Program-made: the position numbers and the translations under genes
Assembly (NCBI GenBank): GCA_947475465.1
Contig: CANJLK010000020.1
Location: 1 to 52,744 of the forward strand
DNA length: 52,744 nucleotides
Source: Caulobacteraceae bacterium
GTDB lineage: Bacteria > Pseudomonadota > Alphaproteobacteria > Caulobacterales > Caulobacteraceae
Direction of reading: 5' to 3'
The notes under the pieces: model-generated
The model's input: the letters and a program-made list of their open reading frames with translations, nothing else
What the model was told of the DNA's origin: nothing
Database searches by the model: none
In this document: in pieces, positions 51,612-52,744 of the stretch
Layout of the letters: each line of letters starts with the position of its first letter
Numbering within the stretch: position 1 is the stretch's first letter

Positions 51612-52203
51612 GGTCTATGTTATCGACGACGACGAGGGGATCCGGCGGTCGCTGACCTTCCTGCTGCACACCGCGGGCATCGCCGCGCGGGCCTATGACG
51701 GCGCCCTGGCATTCCTGGCGGACGCCGACCACCTCGCGCCGGGATGCATCGTCACCGATGTGCGCATGCCGGGAATGGACGGCCTTGAGCTGGTCCGCCG
51801 GCTGCGCGACGTCAAGATCCGCCATCCCGCCATCGTCATGACCGGGCACGGCGATATCCCCTTGGCCGTGGAAGCCATGAAGGCCGGCGCCGTCGATTTC
51901 ATCGAAAAGCCGTTCAAGGATGAGGTCCTGCTGAACGCCGTCCGCGCCGCCCTGGCGCTCGACGCCCAGGCCTCGGAAACCGCCGCCACGGTCCAGCGCT
52001 ACCAGGACGTGTTCGCCAACCTTTCGCCGCGCGAGCGCGAGGTGCTGAAGGCGGTGGTCGAGGGCAAGACCAACAAGGTCATCGCCTATGAGTTCGGGAT
52101 CAGCCCCAGGACCATCGAGGTACACCGGGCCAACATGATGATGAAGACCGGTGCGCGCAGCCTCTCGGAGCTGGTGCGCATGGCGCTCCACGCAGGGATC
52201 TAG
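51595..52203 (+). CDS. fixJ: Response regulator FixJ
   Basis: 202 residues. The receiver has [18 protein letters not shown], the acceptor Asp55 in [34 protein letters not shown] and the Lys in [10 protein letters not shown] linker leads to a LuxR-type helix-turn-helix, [19 protein letters not shown] and [16 protein letters not shown]. Phosphorylated FixJ normally activates fixK and the microaerobic genes for high-affinity cbb3 oxidase. GTG 51595 has AGGGGAGG upstream and lies within the end of fixL, so the pair is translationally coupled. No fixK or fixT lies within this window. A terminator follows. Confidence 0.95.
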   Translation: MTSLSEVYVIDDDEGIRRSLTFLLHTAGIAARAYDGALAFLADADHLAPGCIVTDVRMPGMDGLELVRRLRDVKIRHPAIVMTGHGDIPLAVEAMKAGAVDFIEKPFKDEVLLNAVRAALALDAQASETAATVQRYQDVFANLSPREREVLKAVVEGKTNKVIAYEFGISPRTIEVHRANMMMKTGARSLSELVRMALHAGI

Positions 52204-52229
52204 GCGCGGCGCCGGTCCGGACACGAAAA

Positions 52230-52251
52230 CGCCCGCCGGTGAGGGCGGGCG
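52230..52251 (-). terminator. Hairpin between fixJ and ctrA
   Basis: An 8-bp stem CGCCCGCC / GGCGGGCG (52230-52237 and 52244-52251). On the minus strand it is followed by GTTTTCG, fitting the end of the ctrA transcript; it may work for fixJ in the other direction too. Confidence 0.7.
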
Positions 52252-52278
52252 CCTACGCTCTCCGAAATCCGTGGGGGA

Positions 52279-52744
52279 TCAGGCGGCGACCTGGGCCTCT
52301 TGCGGGTCGCGCAGCACATAGCCGCGGCCCCAGACGGTCTCGATGTGGTGCTTGCCCTCGGCGGCGGCGGCCAGCTTCTTGCGCAGCTTGCAGATGAAGA
52401 CGTCGATGATCTTCAGCTCGGGCTCGTCCATGCCGCCGTAGAGGTGGTTCAGGAACATTTCCTTGGTGAGCGTCGTGCCCTTGCGCAGGGAGAGCAGCTC
52501 CAGCATCTGGTATTCCTTGCCGGTCAGGTGGACCCGCAGGCCGTTCACTTCGACCGTCTTGGCGTCCAGATTGACCAGGATGTCGCCGGTGCGGATCACC
52601 GACTGGGCGTGGCCCTTGGAGCGGCGGACCACGGCGTGGATGCGGGCGACCAGCTCGTCCTTGTGGAACGGCTTGGTCATGTAGTCGTCGGCGCCGCCGG
52701 AGAAGGTCTTCACCTTGGTGTCGATTTCCGACGAGCCCGACAGG
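52279..52744 (-). CDS. ctrA: CtrA cell-cycle master regulator, first copy, C-terminal part
   Basis: 155 residues are inside the window; the start lies past its right end. Present are the last part of the receiver ([27 protein letters not shown]) and the whole winged helix: [20 protein letters not shown], then [14 protein letters not shown] and [18 protein letters not shown]. Features such as [22 protein letters not shown] and the VAA end match my memory of C. crescentus CtrA better than the copy at 45896, so this is taken as the canonical gene. CtrA silences the replication origin and controls many cell-cycle and division genes. It ends at a hairpin shared with fixJ. Confidence 0.95.
   Translation of the reverse strand, partial: LSGSSEIDTKVKTFSGGADDYMTKPFHKDELVARIHAVVRRSKGHAQSVIRTGDILVNLDAKTVEVNGLRVHLTGKEYQMLELLSLRKGTTLTKEMFLNHLYGGMDEPELKIIDVFICKLRKKLAAAAEGKHHIETVWGRGYVLRDPQEAQVAA

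Overview
High-GC, densely packed alphaproteobacterial chromosome. The markers point to Caulobacteraceae, probably Phenylobacterium or a close relative: CtrA in two copies, several PEPxxWA-CTERM proteins, the prfA-prmC-DUF4167 / ispG-rodZ / ptsP-lysC-ubiG block, a Zur-type TonB receptor, and FixLJ. The genus is an inference; no 16S gene is present.

Layout. 1-470: 3' end of rpoD and its terminator. 628-9424: accessory and metabolic genes, including two PEPxxWA surface or exported proteins (one frameshifted), a thioesterase, a fused hydantoinase/5-oxoprolinase interrupted in frame by two palindromic repeat elements, a DjlA-like co-chaperone and an ABM monooxygenase. 9516-16296: a DHA2 drug-efflux-type MFS protein, an unknown cytoplasmic protein, a two-gene KaiC / hybrid histidine kinase operon, and a third PEPxxWA protein. 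16399-20458: thyA-folA, DUF924, an RcnB-like protein and zur with a HAD phosphatase. 20514-22686: two Zur-box palindromes in front of a TonB-dependent receptor, probably for zinc. 22722-37340: the conserved block DUF4167, prmC, MOSC, a frameshifted TPR-glycosyltransferase, prfA, a PNPOx protein, ispG, rodZ-like, ptsP, an MFS protein, lysC and ubiG. 37425-45735: methyltransferases, a hydrolase, a chromate transporter, an alcohol dehydrogenase, cytochrome c, arsC and a membrane M28 peptidase.

45841-52744 is the most interesting region. Two near-identical ctrA genes in the same orientation flank a two-component island. The left ctrA is the last gene of a minus-strand operon: soluble histidine kinase, receiver protein, degenerate CtrA-like pseudo-receiver, ctrA. 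To its right lie another single receiver and a divergent fixL-fixJ pair with a heme PAS sensor. The second ctrA follows; it resembles the classical copy more closely and is cut by the window edge. A TTAACCAT CtrA-type half-site sits just upstream of the kinase operon, and a GGAAC-N17-CGTT general-stress-type promoter lies ahead of fixL. Together these suggest a local circuit joining oxygen and stress sensing to a duplicated cell-cycle regulator. This is an inference from gene content and order, not shown directly.

There are no rRNA, tRNA, CRISPR or transposase genes that I could recognise. Two genes carry apparent single-base frameshifts, which could be real or sequencing errors.
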